A stretch of DNA of 64,000 nucleotides from Lolium rigidum (Eukaryota > Streptophyta > Magnoliopsida > Poales > Poaceae). The notes under the pieces were generated by a model that ran no database searches, was not told the DNA's origin, and saw only the letters and a program-made list of their open reading frames with translations. Each line of letters starts with the position of its first letter. The first letter of the stretch is position 1. The stretch lies in contig NC_061508.1 in NCBI RefSeq assembly GCF_022539505.1, positions 93,413,276-93,477,275 of the forward strand, written 5' to 3'. This document shows, in pieces, positions 10,447 through 22,358 of the stretch. Position numbers and translations under genes: made by a program.

Positions 10447-12151
10447 TGATACGTCTCCGACGTATCGATAATTTCTTATGTTCCATGTCACATTATTGAT
10501 GATATCAACATGTTATATGCACATTTTATGTCATATTCGTGCATTTTCTGGAACTAACCTATTAACAAGATGCCGAAGTGCCGGTTCTCGTTTTCTCGCT
10601 GTTTTTGGTTTCGAAATCCTAGTAACGAAATATTCTCGGAATCGGACGAAATCAACGCCCAGGTTCCTATTTTGCCCGGAAGCATCCAGAACACCCGAGA
10701 GTCGCCAGAGGGGGGCCACACAGGCCCCAGATGATAGGCCGGCGCGGCCCAGGCCCTGGCCGCGCCGCCTTATGGTGTCGTCGCCCCATTGACCTTCTGA
10801 CGCCGCCTCTTCGCCTATATAAAGCCCCTGGACCTAAAACACGAGAGTGAAAAGCCACGGTACGAGAAACCTTCCAGAGCCGCCGCCATCACGAAGCCAA
10901 GATCTGGGGGACAGGAGTCTCTGTTCCGGCACGCCGCCGGGACGGGGAAGTGCCCCCGGAAGGCTCCTCCATCGACACCACCGCCATCTTCATCAACGCT
11001 GCTGTCTCCCATGAGGAGGAGTAGTTCTCCATCGAGGCTCGGGGCTGTACCGGTAGCTATGTGGTTCATCTCTCTCCTATGTACTTCAATACAATAATCT
11101 CATGAGCTGCCTTACATGATTGAGATTCATATGATGATGCTTGCAATCTAGATGTCATTATGCTAGTCAAGTGGGTTTTACTTATGTGATCTCCGGAGAC
11201 TCTTTGTCCCACGTGTGTAAAGGTGACAGTGTGTGCACCGTGTGGGTCTCTTAGGCTATATTTCACAGAATACTTATTCACTGTTATGAATGGCATAGTG
11301 AAGTGCTTATTTATATCTCTTTATGATTGCAATGTGTTTTGTATCACAATTTATCTATGTGCTACTCTAGTGATGTTATTAAAGTAGTTTTATTCCTCCT
11401 GCACGGTGTAATGGTGACGAGTGTGTGCATCCGTGTTAGTACTTGGCGTAGGCTATGATTATGATCTCTTGTAGATTATGAAGTTAACTATTGCTATGAT
11501 GGTATTGATGTGATCTATTCCTCCTACATAGTGTGAAGGTGATAGTGTGCATGCTATGTTAGTACTTGGTTTAGTTGTGTTGATCTGTCATGCACTCTAA
11601 GGTTATTTAAATATGAACATTGAATATTGTGGAGCTTGTTAACTCCGGCATTGAGGGTTCGTGTAATCCTACGCAATGGTGTTCATCATCCAACAAGAGA
11701 GTGTAGAGTATGCATTTATCTATTCTATTATGTGATCAAAGTTGAGAGTGTCCACTAGTGAAAGTCTAATCCCTAGGCCTTGTTCCTAAATACTGCTATC
11801 GCTGCTTGTTTCTTGTTTTCCTGCATCCGTATTGTCCGCAATATTACCACCATCAACTACACGCCAGCAAGCACTTTTACGGTGCCGTTACTACTGCTCA
11901 TACTTATTCATACCACCTGTATTTCACTATCTCTTCGCCGAACTAGTGCACCTATTAGGTGTGTTGGGGACACAAGAGACTTCTTGCTTTGTGGTTGCGG
12001 GGTTGCATGAGAGGGATATCTTTGACCTCTTCCTCCCCGAGTTCGATAAACCTTGGGTGATCCACTTAAGGGAAACTTGCTGCTGTTCTACAAACCTCTG
12101 CTCTTGGAGGCCCAACACTGTCTACAAGAATAGAAGCACCCGTAGACATCA
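10447..12151 (+). repeat. 3' LTR of Gypsy-2
   Basis: Same length (1705 bp) and ends as the 5' LTR. It is followed at once by the CAAGA duplication and then by the resumed CACTA-A exon. Confidence 0.93.
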
Positions 12152-14872
12152 CAAGACCATAGAGAATCCACCTATTAGTATCCTCAAGCACAACCAGTCG
12201 TCAGAGGTTGCTAAGAAGAAACCTTTGAATGGAGACATCACTGATCCATTAATGGTTAGTGCAATGCCCCAATGCAAGAGGGTATCGGCAATTCCAAGAG
12301 GTACATGCACTGAAGATGACAATCTTAGCTCTGGCAATCACGAGAAACTTACATTACCACCTGACGCCTCGCTTACTAAGGTGCTAGTTCTGTCCATCCT
12401 GCATATTCATCAATGCAGACATAAAAAAATTTCAATTGCAAATGCTAATTAATATTTTCTATTCTTGCTTGATTTATCCAAGTTGTGCTACCTACTAGGG
12501 TATGCCGATTAGTACTGCTAGTAATACTAAGACGGCCCCAGTAGGAGTCACAACCCGTGCGGCCACAAAAAGACCATTGTCTGAGCAGCCACCTCCTAGA
12601 ACTACTAGGGCCTTTTCCAGGAGAGATACCGATTCACAGTGTCCACTTCGTAGAACTACCAGGTCCATGTCCACAACCAACAACACCATACATGACGAAT
12701 CTAACTTCGATGTAGATGAATCTAGTAGCCATTACAGAGCCACCATAAGTTGTAATCGTGAGAACTCTCCTTCTATTGATCATGGTAAGTTGTGCTACCA
12801 AGTGCTTACTACATTTAGCATATTGTACTGCAAGTCCTTTCACGCATTTTGCTAGTTGTGGTTGCTGAGGCTGTGTGCCTCCCTTGTTTGTTGATAATAT
12901 TGCTACAGGTCAGGGCAGTGAAAATGATGATTAGGATGAAGCAGACGAGGACCATGTGGTGCCATCCCAGAATGGCACTGTTGATAAAGGCACGTTCCTG
13001 TAATTTGTCTGTTCCCTACAGAGTCTATTTGGTGCAACACCATTATTATCTTATCAGTTGTTTATATGTGTAGTGGTAAGGGGCCCGAACATGGGGAAAG
13101 GACTGACCAAATTGACCCGTTCTCGAGGATCCAAGCTGCCTCTGATAATAACAAGAGGGAGGACAAGGCCGACATCAGCTCTTATCGGCGCAAAATTTAT
13201 AACTGAGTGCAACATTGCAGTCAGGAACCATATTCCTGTATATACGCATTGGAAGAAGTACCGCCAAGACCAAGGGCTCCTGTGTGACTTCTATGAAAAA
13301 ATGGCGGTATTACAAACTGCATTCCTTTGCCTCCCTTTACTGTTTATAAAGCTTTTATTTCTCAGAAACTGTCATTCTTATGCATGTTCTTCCATACCAC
13401 TAGGGAAAATTTTCAATGGACACAAAGCAGTCACGAGTAAAAGGTGCATGCAACAAGAATCTTCAGAAAGGTGTATGTCAGTTTTGGCACAATCTGAAGA
13501 AAAAAATAGTTTGATGGCGTCCCACTTTCTGAAGTGCTGACTAAAAGTCATGTTTCCAGTACGACTAACGAGGATTGGTGCCAGCTTGTGGAGCACTAGA
13601 AGTCTCCCCACAGCATTGTCAGTCTATTTTTTAAAATCTAAGTTTTTTACTTGTACATGCATATGCATGTATAGCGTTAGTAATTCTACATTTCATGCAG
13701 AGGATCAGCAGTATAAATAAAATCAACCATTCTAAGGTTCTGCTCCACCAAACAACTGGGTCACGCAGCTACACTGCACAACTGGAAAATCTGGTAAGTG
13801 AAGGCATGTGTTGTTTACAGAATGATAGATTAGACAGGTCCATCAACAAGCTGGATGGGTATTTACTATGTAGCTTCTACTTTTCTGAATGCATGCGCTG
13901 GTCTATTAAATCACTGATTGTGTTCGTACATGTTTGGCATAGATAGTTAATATATCTAACTCCTGGTATCATTTCCATGATGCTCACTTTGCCAAGAAGG
14001 TACATTGCTTAGTTCCCCGATGGATAGCTCAGGTGCATTATAAACTAAATTCCTTTTTTGGTAGGTAGCTGTTTGTAGGAGCTTTTGTGCACATCGTTGC
14101 TTGCGCTAAAGTCTGCAGATTCTTTCTACAATATAGATGCTCTGCATCGAACTGCTCTAAATATTGATTAACTTGCACATCAACATATAACATCGACACA
14201 TTATTGATTATTCACAAAATCCTTTATAGAACCTATAAGCTGGCTGCATGTATGTGTTTGTTTTTAGGGAGACTCGTACATTGTAAAGAACCAAGTCATG
14301 TGGATCTGTTCAGGGAGACACACCGCAGCAACGTCGACTGATACTCCTCTAAAGTACAACGTGTTCTGGTTAGTAAGCATTTATTTAGTTATCGCTGAAA
14401 CGAAGTTTATACATTGCTTCATCTAACACCAATATGTCATCTATCTTTATTGTTAAACAAGGATGAGATTGAAGAAGAGATGTCTCAACCTACACCAGAT
14501 GGAGAGCGAAAGAATGAGACCCAGGTTTTATCCGAGGTCCTTGGTAAGAGAGTAAAGAAACCTATGTTCCTTCAGAATGTGGGACTCGAGCGTAGACCCA
14601 CGCGATCAAATATGAGCACCCTAGCTGATTTACTGGAGACAGAACGGAGGGGAAAAATGGACCTTCAAGATCCTGTCGACTCCCAGAGTGCTAATCTGTT
14701 GGAGCTTAACAGAAAGGTACATGAATCGAGAGAGAGGCATGCTGCCCTTGAGGCATAGCTTGAAACGTTTACCAGGTCCGTGCGCGAGTAAACATGGTCA
14801 ACTAGTGGTGTTATGGTGGACAGTTGAACTGTATTTTGGGCTTGTTGTCTTGTTTTGATGCAAGCTAAACTG

Positions 14873-14975
14873 CCCTCCTATCCATATTAATTGACTTCAA
14901 TATGGATGTATCTAGAACTAAAATGTTTCTAGGTACATCCATATTATAGTCAATTAATATGATCCGGTGGGAGTA
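14873..14975 (+). mobile_element. Stowaway-type MITE
   Basis: About 103 bp, almost entirely one inverted repeat. The 5' end CCCTCCTATCCATATTAATT pairs with the 3' AATTAATATGATCCGGTGGG, and the interior AATATGGATGTATCTAGA pairs with its complement. The terminal CCCTCC / GGGAG resembles the Stowaway consensus CTCCCTCCGT. It lies in the 3' flank of the TnpA-like gene. Confidence 0.65.
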
Positions 14976-15099
14976 TTATTTTGGAGGAGCTAAACTGCTA
15001 TATTGATGGTGCAAGTATGCATGAAGAACTTAAGATCGAATGTAAATTGATGCACAGTTATCTGATTATTCTATATGTAATTATTTTTGAGTGTTTATG

Positions 15100-15600
15100 T
15101 ATTATTATATGTAAGGCCGCCACAAAACGGCCGCAATTTGTACACGCCGGGTTTGACAGGCTGAAAGTAACGCCCCAACTATGATAACAAGGCCGGACGT
15201 TGTTTACGGGCCGGCATTTATGGGCTGGTAGTAACGAGCCGGCTGCGATAACCAGGCCGGGTTGTGCTAACAAACCATTATTAACACACCATGGGTTCGA
15301 AGTAACAGGCCTTTTTGCAATTGTTTTTTGAGACGTTGCAGTAGTAACAATGGGCCGGGATAGTAAGGCCGCACATTTAGACTGTTAAAAGGCCGACCGT
15401 AAGTGGGCCAAGAAAAGGACCATCGTAAACGGGCTTGTCGTTATGGGCCACAAAAAATGGGCCATTCCCATAACGGACTGCCACTATTGGGTCGTCCGTT
15501 AATGGGCCATTCCTATACTGGACCGCTAGAATTGGGCCGTCCACTAATGGGCCATTCCCATACCGGACCGCCACAATTGGGCCGTCCATTAATGGCCCGC
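15100..15600 (+). repeat. Subterminal repeat region of CACTA-A with a 45-bp tandem array
   Basis: GGCC-rich degenerate repeats begin near 15110. From 15457 to 15600 they become a regular 45-bp tandem array: ATGGGCCATTCCCATA-type units start at 15457, 15502, 15547 and 15592. Since 45 is a multiple of 3, spurious ORFs run through it. Subterminal arrays of this kind bind TnpA in CACTA elements (family knowledge), which fits the position 0.5 kb inside the 3' terminus. Confidence 0.65.
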
Positions 15601-16148
15601 TGTAGTGACTACAAACATGGGCTCAAAGTGCAGTTCCATGCCACGTGTGTTCCTGCATGTGGGCCCCAATTGTCCACTTGTCAGAAGTTCATTGTGCCAC
15701 GTGTCGAGACGTTAGTGGGCCATCCACACGCACATGTTGGTATTCCGTGTGACACGTGTCGAGATGCCAATGGCCACGCTCGTGGCACGTATCAGCCTTC
15801 GAATGCAATTCTACATGGACACGTGGTAGGAGGAGGTTAGTCCGGAGTTGTCAGCTAGACGACAATGATGACATCATGCAACAGGACTGACAGGCCAATC
15901 ATTGAACTAACATAATGCCTCCAAGGATCCGTCCAGGGGACATCAATCCGCGATGGCCAAAGGCTGGGTTCTGGGCCAGCACAAAGTCGTCAAGGATCCA
16001 TGACGGGATGATCTAACCGTCAGCCTGGCCATCTGTGACGCGAGGTCCGCCACGGTCCTGCAAACTGTCAGCAACACATGTCCATGACGGATTTTGCCCT
16101 TTCGCTGACGAACTAAAATCGTTATAGACTAGCAAATTGTTACTAGTG
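15601..16148 (+). other. 3' terminal region of CACTA-A
   Basis: Non-coding. It holds repeated CATGACGG motifs (about 15992 and 16083) and CACGTGT-rich stretches, and ends with TTACTAGTG, the complement of a CACTA terminus. I see no gene here. Confidence 0.5.
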
Positions 16149-16352
16149 TGAGCGTGATACAAAAGCAACGAGGACAACGCTGAGAGCGATGCATTGGGGT
16201 CAAAGCAGCCCAGTCCACCGAACAAAACCACCGATCAATCCTCTCAAGGTGGGGGAATCACGCTCAGTGCTCCATGTGTACCGCCTGCCAATCAAGTGAG
16301 ATTCCTTGTGCTCACAGTCATTGACCAAGCAGCGAAACATGGCCACAGAGCA
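16149..16352 (-). pseudogene. LINE-A endonuclease fragment, downstream part
   Basis: Read on the minus strand this continues the LINE endonuclease domain that starts beyond CACTA-B. It gives an HLIGRRYTWSTERDSPTL stretch, matching the LxGRRYTWSNE motif of plant L1-type endonucleases, and then runs into the end of CACTA-A. It carries a stop after the GFVRWTGLL stretch. It is a fragment and not a functional gene. Confidence 0.65.
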
Positions 16353-16968
16353 CACTACAAGAGGATCCCACCTACAGCAGCGGATATATATATGTATCTA
16401 AATGTCAATATAGGCGTTACTAGTGCCTCTACCAACGGATAAAAATGCGTTGCGTTTTTGGGTGTTGATAGGGTACAATGCAACACATATAGGTCCGTTG
16501 GTAACAAGGGCGTTGCAAGAGAGCAACACATAAACTTTGAGATTAGCAACCCTTGTATGCGTTGTTGCTTACCCCACTCGACACTGCTATGCAATAGTAC
16601 AATTTATTGATGTAATTAAATATCCACAATCAATTTTTTTATTTTGCTTATTCTTCTAGTCCGTGATCGAACTTCTGATTATGCGCATACCATTCATGTA
16701 AATTTTAGTAACGTATCAATCAGAACTTAAGGATACACATTGAATATCAATGAAAAATTTATTAACTGAATTTTAGAAATACAATCTGAGCTTGGTACAA
16801 AACGAAATTAAATCAACTAGTTAGCCATAGGCTTCGTGGCACATTTTCCTAAGAAAGAAAATAAAATTCTCTATTGTGCCTTCTGCCCCTTGGTCTACAT
16901 GTTGCTCACACAATAGCCCATCATTATATTTACATCCTACAAAAGGAAATGAAGTATGTTAAGCGCAT

Positions 16969-17273
16969 TGTTGTATTGTGATCCAAATTCATATACTAAA
17001 GGGAGGCTAACTTCTGACGAGCGGAGCGAGGCCCGTCGCCGGAGGCTTCGGCCGAAGCGTATATATACATCTTGTAAGCCGCCGGCTAGGGTTTATCAGA
17101 TTATAAGATAACCCACGGCGTTTGTAAAACTCCCCGATATAGTGAAGTTTTGCTGGCTGGCGCCCGTGGTTTTTTCCCCTTCTGTGTTGGAAGGGGTTTT
17201 TCACGTTAAATCTTGTGTCCCCTGCGTGTGTTCTTGTTTCGTTCTTCGTTATTTGCTTGTCGCATTTATAACA
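16969..17273 (+). repeat. 5' LTR of Copia-1
   Basis: Starts TGTTGTATTGTGATCC and ends TTATAACA, with TATATATACATCTTG at about 17060 as the likely promoter. It matches 21418-21755. Confidence 0.9.
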
Positions 17274-17275
17274 AG

Positions 17276-17287
17276 TGGTATCAGAGC
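17276..17287 (+). promoter_or_regulatory. Primer-binding site of Copia-1 (tRNA-iMet)
   Basis: TGGTATCAGAGC is the standard complement of plant initiator tRNA-Met, two bases inside the 5' LTR. Confidence 0.9.
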
Positions 17288-17313
17288 CCGTGTTTCAATC
17301 TAGGGTTTTGCGA

Positions 17314-20300
17314 CATGTCTTCCTTGAAGTTCGATCTACCGCAGCTGGATTACACCACGAGATTTTCTCTGTGGCAAGTGAAGATGAGGGCGATCCTTAC
17401 CCAATCTTCTGATCTGGATGAAGCTCTTGATGGTTTTGGCAACAAAGATGCCAAGACTTGGACCGAAGATGAAAAGAGGAAAGACCGTAAGGCTTTTTCA
17501 TTAATTCAGCTTCATCTATCCAACAATATCTTGCAGGAAGTGCTGGCTGAGAAATCAACAGCGGCGCTGTGGTTGAAACTGGAATCGATCTGCATGTCCA
17601 AAGATCTAACCAGTAAGATGCACGTGAAGATGAAGTTGTTCTCGCACAAGCTGCAAGAAGGTGCGTCAATGATGAATCACCTATCGATCTTTAAGGAGAT
17701 CGTTTCTGATTTGTTGTTCATGGAGGTAAAATATGATGATGAGGATCTCGCTCTTATACTGTTAGTCTCATTGCCTAATTCTTTTGCAAATTTTCGAGAC
17801 ACCTTGCTATACAGTCGTGATGAACTAACCCTTGCCGAAGTTTATGAGGCCCTCCAGCAGAGGGAAAAGATGAAATCTATGGTGCACGCAGAGGGTTCAT
17901 CATCTACGGCAGAAGCACTGCAGGTCCGAGGCAGGACCGAGAACAGAAACAACAACTACAATAGAGATAAGAGCAAGACCGACAGAGGTCGCTCACAGTC
18001 CAGGGGACGAGATGGTAAGTTCTGCAAGTATTGTAAGAAAACTAGCCACAATATTGATGATTGCTGGAAGTTGCAGAACAAAGAGAAAAGAAACGGTACT
18101 TACCAACCGAAAAACAAATCTGAGGGTGATGGTAAGGCTACTGTTGTTTCCATTGATAATTCTGATGGTGATTGCCTAGTTGTTTTTGCTGGTTGTGTTT
18201 CTGGTAATGATGAGTGGATCCTTGATTCTGCATGTTCGTTTCATATTTGCTGTAACAACGACTAGTTCAGTTCTTATGAGTTTGTGCAGAGTGGAGATGT
18301 TGTGCGTATGGGAGATAATAACCCATGTGAGATCGTGGGCATTGGCTCCGTTCAGATCAAGATGCATGATGGTATGACACGCACTCTGACAGATGTGAGA
18401 CACATACCTGGCATGGCCAGAAATCTGATCTCTCTCAGTACCCTTGATGTTGATGGGTACAAACACTCTGGTTCTCGCGGAGTTCTGAAGGTATCAAAAG
18501 GTTCTCGCGTTCACATGATTGGTGATATGAATTCTGCAAAATTATATGTTCTTAGAGGTAGCACTTTGTCTGGTATTGCTGCTGCTGTTATTCCTGATGA
18601 ACCTGGTAAAACTAATCTGTGACATATGCGTCTTGGACATATGAGTGAACATGGCATGATAGAATTGCACAGGAGAGACCTGCTAGATGGCTGCAATTTG
18701 AGTAAGTTTGAGTTCTGTGAGCACTGCATTTTTGGTAAGCATAAAAGAGTTAAATTCAATGCTTCCGTTCATACCACCAAAGGGATTTTAGATTATGTGC
18801 ATGCTGATGTGTGGGGACCTTCCCGCAAGACTTCTCTTGGTGGTGCAAATTACATGCTTACTATCATAGATGATTACTCAAGAAAAGTGTGGCCTTTCTT
18901 TCTGAAACATAAATCTGATGTGTTTGATGCTTTTAGAAAGTGGAAAGTTATGGTAGAGAAGCAAACAGAAAATAAAGTTAAATTGCTTCGTACTGACAAT
19001 GGCATGGAATTTTGTTCTACTGTTTTCAATGATTATTGCAGCGGTGAAGGCATTGTTAGGCACCACACCATCCCATATACTCCTCAGCAGAATGGTGTGG
19101 CGGAGAGGATGAACAGAACCATCATCTCCAAGGCTCGTTGCATATTGTCTAATGCTGGTATGCATAGACGTTTCTGGGCTGAAGCAGCCTCCACCGCTTG
19201 TTACTTGATAAACAGGTCACCTTGTATTCCGCTTGATAAGAAAACTCCTATTGAGGTATGGTCTGGTTCACCTGCTGATTATTCACAGTTGAGAGTTTTC
19301 GGTTGCACTGCTTATGCTCATGTTGATAATGGAAAGCTAGAGCCTAGGGCTGTTAAGTGTGTGTTTCTTGGTTATGGTTCAGGAGTTAAGGCATACAAGT
19401 TATGGAATCCTGAAACTAAGAAAGTTTTGCATAGCAGAAATGTAGTCTTTAATGAGGTTGTCATGTTTTATAAGAGTTCATTTACAGATGTTACTGATGC
19501 TGTTGATTTTTCTGATAGTTCTGATGATGAGCAACAGAGGATCAGCGTGCAGGTGGAGCACGTGGAGGAGAAAGAAAATGATGTTGCTGAAAATGATAAC
19601 ACTGTTGTTCATCACTCACCACCTGTTTTGTAGCAAACAAATGGTTCCATTGCTGCTGATAGACCGAGGCGTAACAAAGGTCCACGTCCTCGTTTAATTG
19701 AAGAATGTAATCTTGTTCATCATGCTTTGAGTTGTGCTGAACAGGTGGAGCATGATACTGAACCTGCTACATATACTGAGGCCGTTGCATCCGTTGACCG
19801 CGTGAAGTGGATTTCTGCTATGCAAGAGGAGATGCAATCGCTTGACAAGAATGGCACATGGGATGTTGTGCCCTTGCCTAAACAAAAGAAGGTTGTCCGC
19901 TGTAAGTGTATATTTAAAAGAAAAGAAGGATTGTCTCCTAATGAGCCTCCGAGGTTTAAGGCAAGGTTAGTAGCAAAAGGTTTCAGCCAAATTCCAGGTA
20001 TTGACTATAATGATGTATTCTCTCCGGTTGTGAAGCATAGTTCCATTCGTGCATTCTTTGGTATTGTGGCTATGCATGATCTTGAGCTTGAGCAGCTTAG
20101 ATGTGAAGACTGCTTTTCGCATGGAGAGCTTGAGGAGGAGATATACATGGACCAGCCTCGAATGTTTTGTTGTGCCTGGTAAGGAGGATCTTGTTTGCAA
20201 GTTGAAGAGGTCCCTTTATGGTCTGAAACAGTCTCCAAGACAGTGGTACAAAAGGTTTGATTCATTTATGCTTGCACATGAGTTTAAGAGATCTAAGTAT

Positions 20301-21284
20301 GATAGTTGTGTTTATATCAAGTTTGTTAATGGATCACCAATATACTTGTTGTTATATGTTGATGATATGTTGATTGCTGCCAAGAGCAAGAAAGAGATCA
20401 CTACTTTAAAGTCACAGTTAAGTAGTGAGTTTGAGATGAAGGATCTTGGTGCTGCTAAGAAAATACTAGGTATGGAAATTACAAGAGACATAAAATCTAG
20501 TATGCTATTTCTTAGTCAGCAAAATTACATTCAGAAAGTTCTTCATTGTTTTAATATGCATGATGCAAAGTCTGTTAGTACACCAATTGCTTCTCACTTC
20601 AAATTGTCAGCATTGCAATGTCCTAGTACTGATGAAGATATTGAGTACATGTCTCGAGTTCCATATTCTAGTGTTGTTGGTTCCTTGATGTATGCCATGG
20701 TTTGTTCTCGTCCTGATTTATCATATGCTATGAGTTTGGTCAGTCGATACCTGGCCGATCCTGGTAAAGAACATTGGAATGCTGTTCAGTGGATTTTCAG
20801 GTACCTTCGTGGCACATCCAAAGCTTGCTTGAAGTTTGGCAAGACCGGTGAGGGACTCGTAGGCTATATGGATTCAGATTTTGCTGCCGATTTGGATAAG
20901 AGAAGATCCCTCACAGGTTATGTATTCACTATTGGTGGATGTGCTGTGAGTTGGAAGGCAACGTTACAAGCTGTTGTTGTCCAATCTACAACCGAAGCAG
21001 AATATATAGCAATTAATGAAGCTTGCAGAGAGTCTGTTTGGTTAAAAGGTTTGTATGTTGAGCTTTGTGGAGATGATTCTTGCATTAACTTGTTTTCTGA
21101 CAGTCAAAGTGCAATATACCTTACTAAAGATCAAATGTTCCATGAGAGGACAAAGCATATTGATATCAAGTACCATTATGTGCGCGACATTGTTGCTCAA
21201 GGTAAACTGAAGGTATGCAAGATAAGTACTCATGATAATCCTGCTGATATGATGAAAAAGCCGGTTCTCTGTTTCCAAGTTTGA
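17314..21284 (+). pseudogene. Copia-1 gag-pol polyprotein, disrupted
   Basis: The reading starts at MSSLKFDLPQLDY. Gag has a UBN2-type domain and a zinc knuckle (CKYCKKTSHNIDDC) near residue 238. The protease motif is DSA in place of DSG (at about 18218), and a TAG at 18263 cuts it. Integrase shows the HxRLGHMS-type pre-domain and the DDE residues in HADVWGP, RTDNGMEF and GVAERMNRT. Reverse transcriptase keeps YVDDM at about 20356, and RNase H keeps DSDFAAD and STTEAEYIA. In-frame stops fall at 18263, 18620 and 19631. Around 20095-20165 the frame shifts at least three times, so DVKTAF, the following [12 protein letters not shown] and FVVPGKED lie in alternating frames. Enzymes of this kind copy and integrate the element; this copy cannot. 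Confidence 0.92.
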
Positions 21285-21417
21285 GCTTTGCTCGAGCTTG
21301 GTTGGTATAACTTGTTTAGCCCAAGTGGTTGTTGGCGCCGAGCAAGTGTTTTTCTTTGTTGTTCAGGAGATTGTTGAAGTTGATGCTACAAGATGGAATT
21401 TGTCTCAAGGTGGAGTT

Positions 21418-21755
21418 TGTTGTATTGTGATCCAAATTCATATACTAAAGGGAGGCTAACTTCTGACGAGCGGAGCAAGGCCCGTCGCCGGAGGCTTGGC
21501 CCGTCGCCCGTCGCGGTACGGTACAGATCGTTGGCACCGCCTATATATACATCTTGTAAGCCGCCGGCTAGGGTTTATCAGATTATAAGATAACCCACGG
21601 CGTTTGTAAACACTCCCGATATAGTGAAGTTTTGCTGCCTGGCATCCGTGGTTTTTTCCCCTTCTGTGTTGGAAGGGGTTTTCCACGTTAAATCTTGTGT
21701 CCCATGCGTGTGTTCTTGTTTCGTTCTTCGTTATTTGCTTGTCGCATTTATAACA
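21418..21755 (+). repeat. 3' LTR of Copia-1
   Basis: Matches the 5' LTR except for an added repeat-like stretch (GCCCGTCGCCCGTCGCGGTA region) near 21498, then ends TTATAACA followed by the CGCAT duplication. Confidence 0.9.
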
Positions 21756-22358
21756 CGCATACTTGTATATAATGTTTTTCAACATTAGAAAAACATAGCC
21801 CAAGGAGAGATGAATCCGCGAGGGCAAAAAGAGAAATTGCACATGGATTTCGAACCTCTGTCGTGCCCTTGCACCATCGCGCCCTCTGTGATGCAACTCG
21901 GCGCGACGGCTATTCGGCAAACCTCCGCGTCATGAAGTGGGCTCAAACACATCTTGACTGCACGAGCGTTTCACGAAATTAGGGGATCTGATGGTATGAG
22001 GAGAGTAGTTGGAGGTGCGATCGTGAGCTGCATCACCAGCAGCCAGTACTCGCCGGCGACGGAGGCCCTGCTCGCGAACGACCGAGAGGCGCATTGGAGA
22101 TGTAGAGGGAGGCGGCTAGGTTTAATTTGGGGGAGGCGAGGAGTGGGATGGATAGGTGCGGGCGTGTTCGTGGCCGGTGGTTAAGAAAAGGGGGAACCGT
22201 GCTTGCTGGGCTGGGCTCATAGTATTTCTTGCGGTCTGTATAATGGACAACGGATTATATCCTGCAACGCATGCATGCGTATCTATGACAAAATTTTAAT
22301 ACGAATATTTGCAGCGTTGCCAAGTATTTGTTGTTGTAGGCGGGTTGTTGTTGTAGTG

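Larger units (their letters stand above)
5385..12151 (+). mobile_element. Gypsy-2: complete non-autonomous LTR retrotransposon
   Basis: Two 1705-bp LTRs (5385-7089, 10447-12151) flank a 3357-bp interior. The 5-bp target duplication CAAGA is exact (5380-5384 and 12152-12156), so the element is complete. The LTRs differ at only a couple of dozen positions that I could spot, which suggests a recent insertion. The interior carries a tRNA-Asp-like primer site, one ORF (7325-7987), a long non-coding 3' part and a purine-rich tract abutting the 3' LTR. Gag (beyond a short remnant), protease, reverse transcriptase and integrase are absent, so mobility must have relied on other elements. It splits an exon of the CACTA-A TnpA-like gene. 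Confidence 0.93.
4768..14758 (+). pseudogene. TnpA-like (plant PTTA/Transposase_24-type) gene, split by Gypsy-2 and with in-frame stops
   Basis: This is a multi-exon gene of the second CACTA protein type. Exon-like blocks lie near 4768-4962, 5142-5250, 5372-5384 joined to 12157-12380, 12500-12782, 12908-12986, 13077-13303, 13500-13620, 13700-13795, 14270-14370 and 14460-14758, bounded by AG and GT(AAG/GCTT) sites. The block at 13077-13303 has the family core: RGPNMGKGLTKLTR, then a conserved ECNIAVRNHIPVYTHWKKY. Later blocks give the HQTTGSRSYTAQLENL motif and a C-terminal coiled-coil-like tail with FLQNVGLERRPTRS. Decay is visible: a stop within the acidic block near 12932, a TAG in place of the expected Trp near 13599, and the Gypsy-2 insertion inside a codon run. 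TnpA-type proteins bind subterminal repeats during transposition (family knowledge). Exon limits are approximate. Confidence 0.7.
4383..16148 (+). mobile_element. CACTA-A: 3' portion of a large CACTA (En/Spm-type) transposon, interrupted
   Basis: The segment holds a TnpA-like gene (4768-14758), a subterminal repeat region (about 15100-15600) and a terminal sequence ending TTACTAGTG at 16148, whose complement begins CACTAGTAACAATTTGC. A CACTA terminus, subterminal arrays and a TnpA gene together define the class. The 5' end and transposase gene are not visible, because Gypsy-1 is inserted at 4382 and the window ends. Gypsy-2 occupies 5385-12151. Outside the 3' terminus the sequence is a LINE endonuclease frame, which confirms a real element end there. 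The predicted 3-bp duplication would be TGA (16149-16151) and cannot be checked here. Confidence 0.72.
16969..21755 (+). mobile_element. Copia-1: full-length but inactive Ty1/copia element
   Basis: LTRs at 16969-17273 (305 bp) and 21418-21755 (338 bp) flank an interior with a tRNA-iMet primer site and a single gag-pol frame in copia order (gag, protease, integrase, reverse transcriptase, RNase H). The 5-bp duplication CGCAT is exact (16964-16968, 21756-21760). The 3' LTR has an extra stretch of about 33 bp near 21495-21535 that the 5' LTR lacks. Three in-frame stops and several frameshifts make it inactive. Confidence 0.93.
16353..22358 (+). mobile_element. CACTA-B: non-autonomous CACTA transposon, split by Copia-1
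   Basis: The ends are CACTACAAGAGGATCCCACC at 16353 and, read inward from 22358, CACTACAACAACAACCCGCC, so they match in class and in the CCGCCTACA/CCACCTACA block. A 3-bp duplication GCA flanks both ends (16350-16352, 22359-22361), and the LINE-A reading resumes across it. Without Copia-1 it is about 1.2 kb and has no transposase. The subterminal regions carry repeated GCGTTGC/GCAACGC motifs (16446, 16511, 16558, 22262, 22312). Strand is arbitrary. Confidence 0.82.

Noticed and set aside
15457..15600. CRISPR-like array
   Set aside because: The repeats are contiguous 45-bp units without spacers, and the genome is plant.
15403..15840. Plus-strand ORF with GPPQLGRPLMGHSHT-type repeats
   Set aside because: It is produced by the 45-bp tandem array of CACTA-A, whose period is a multiple of three.
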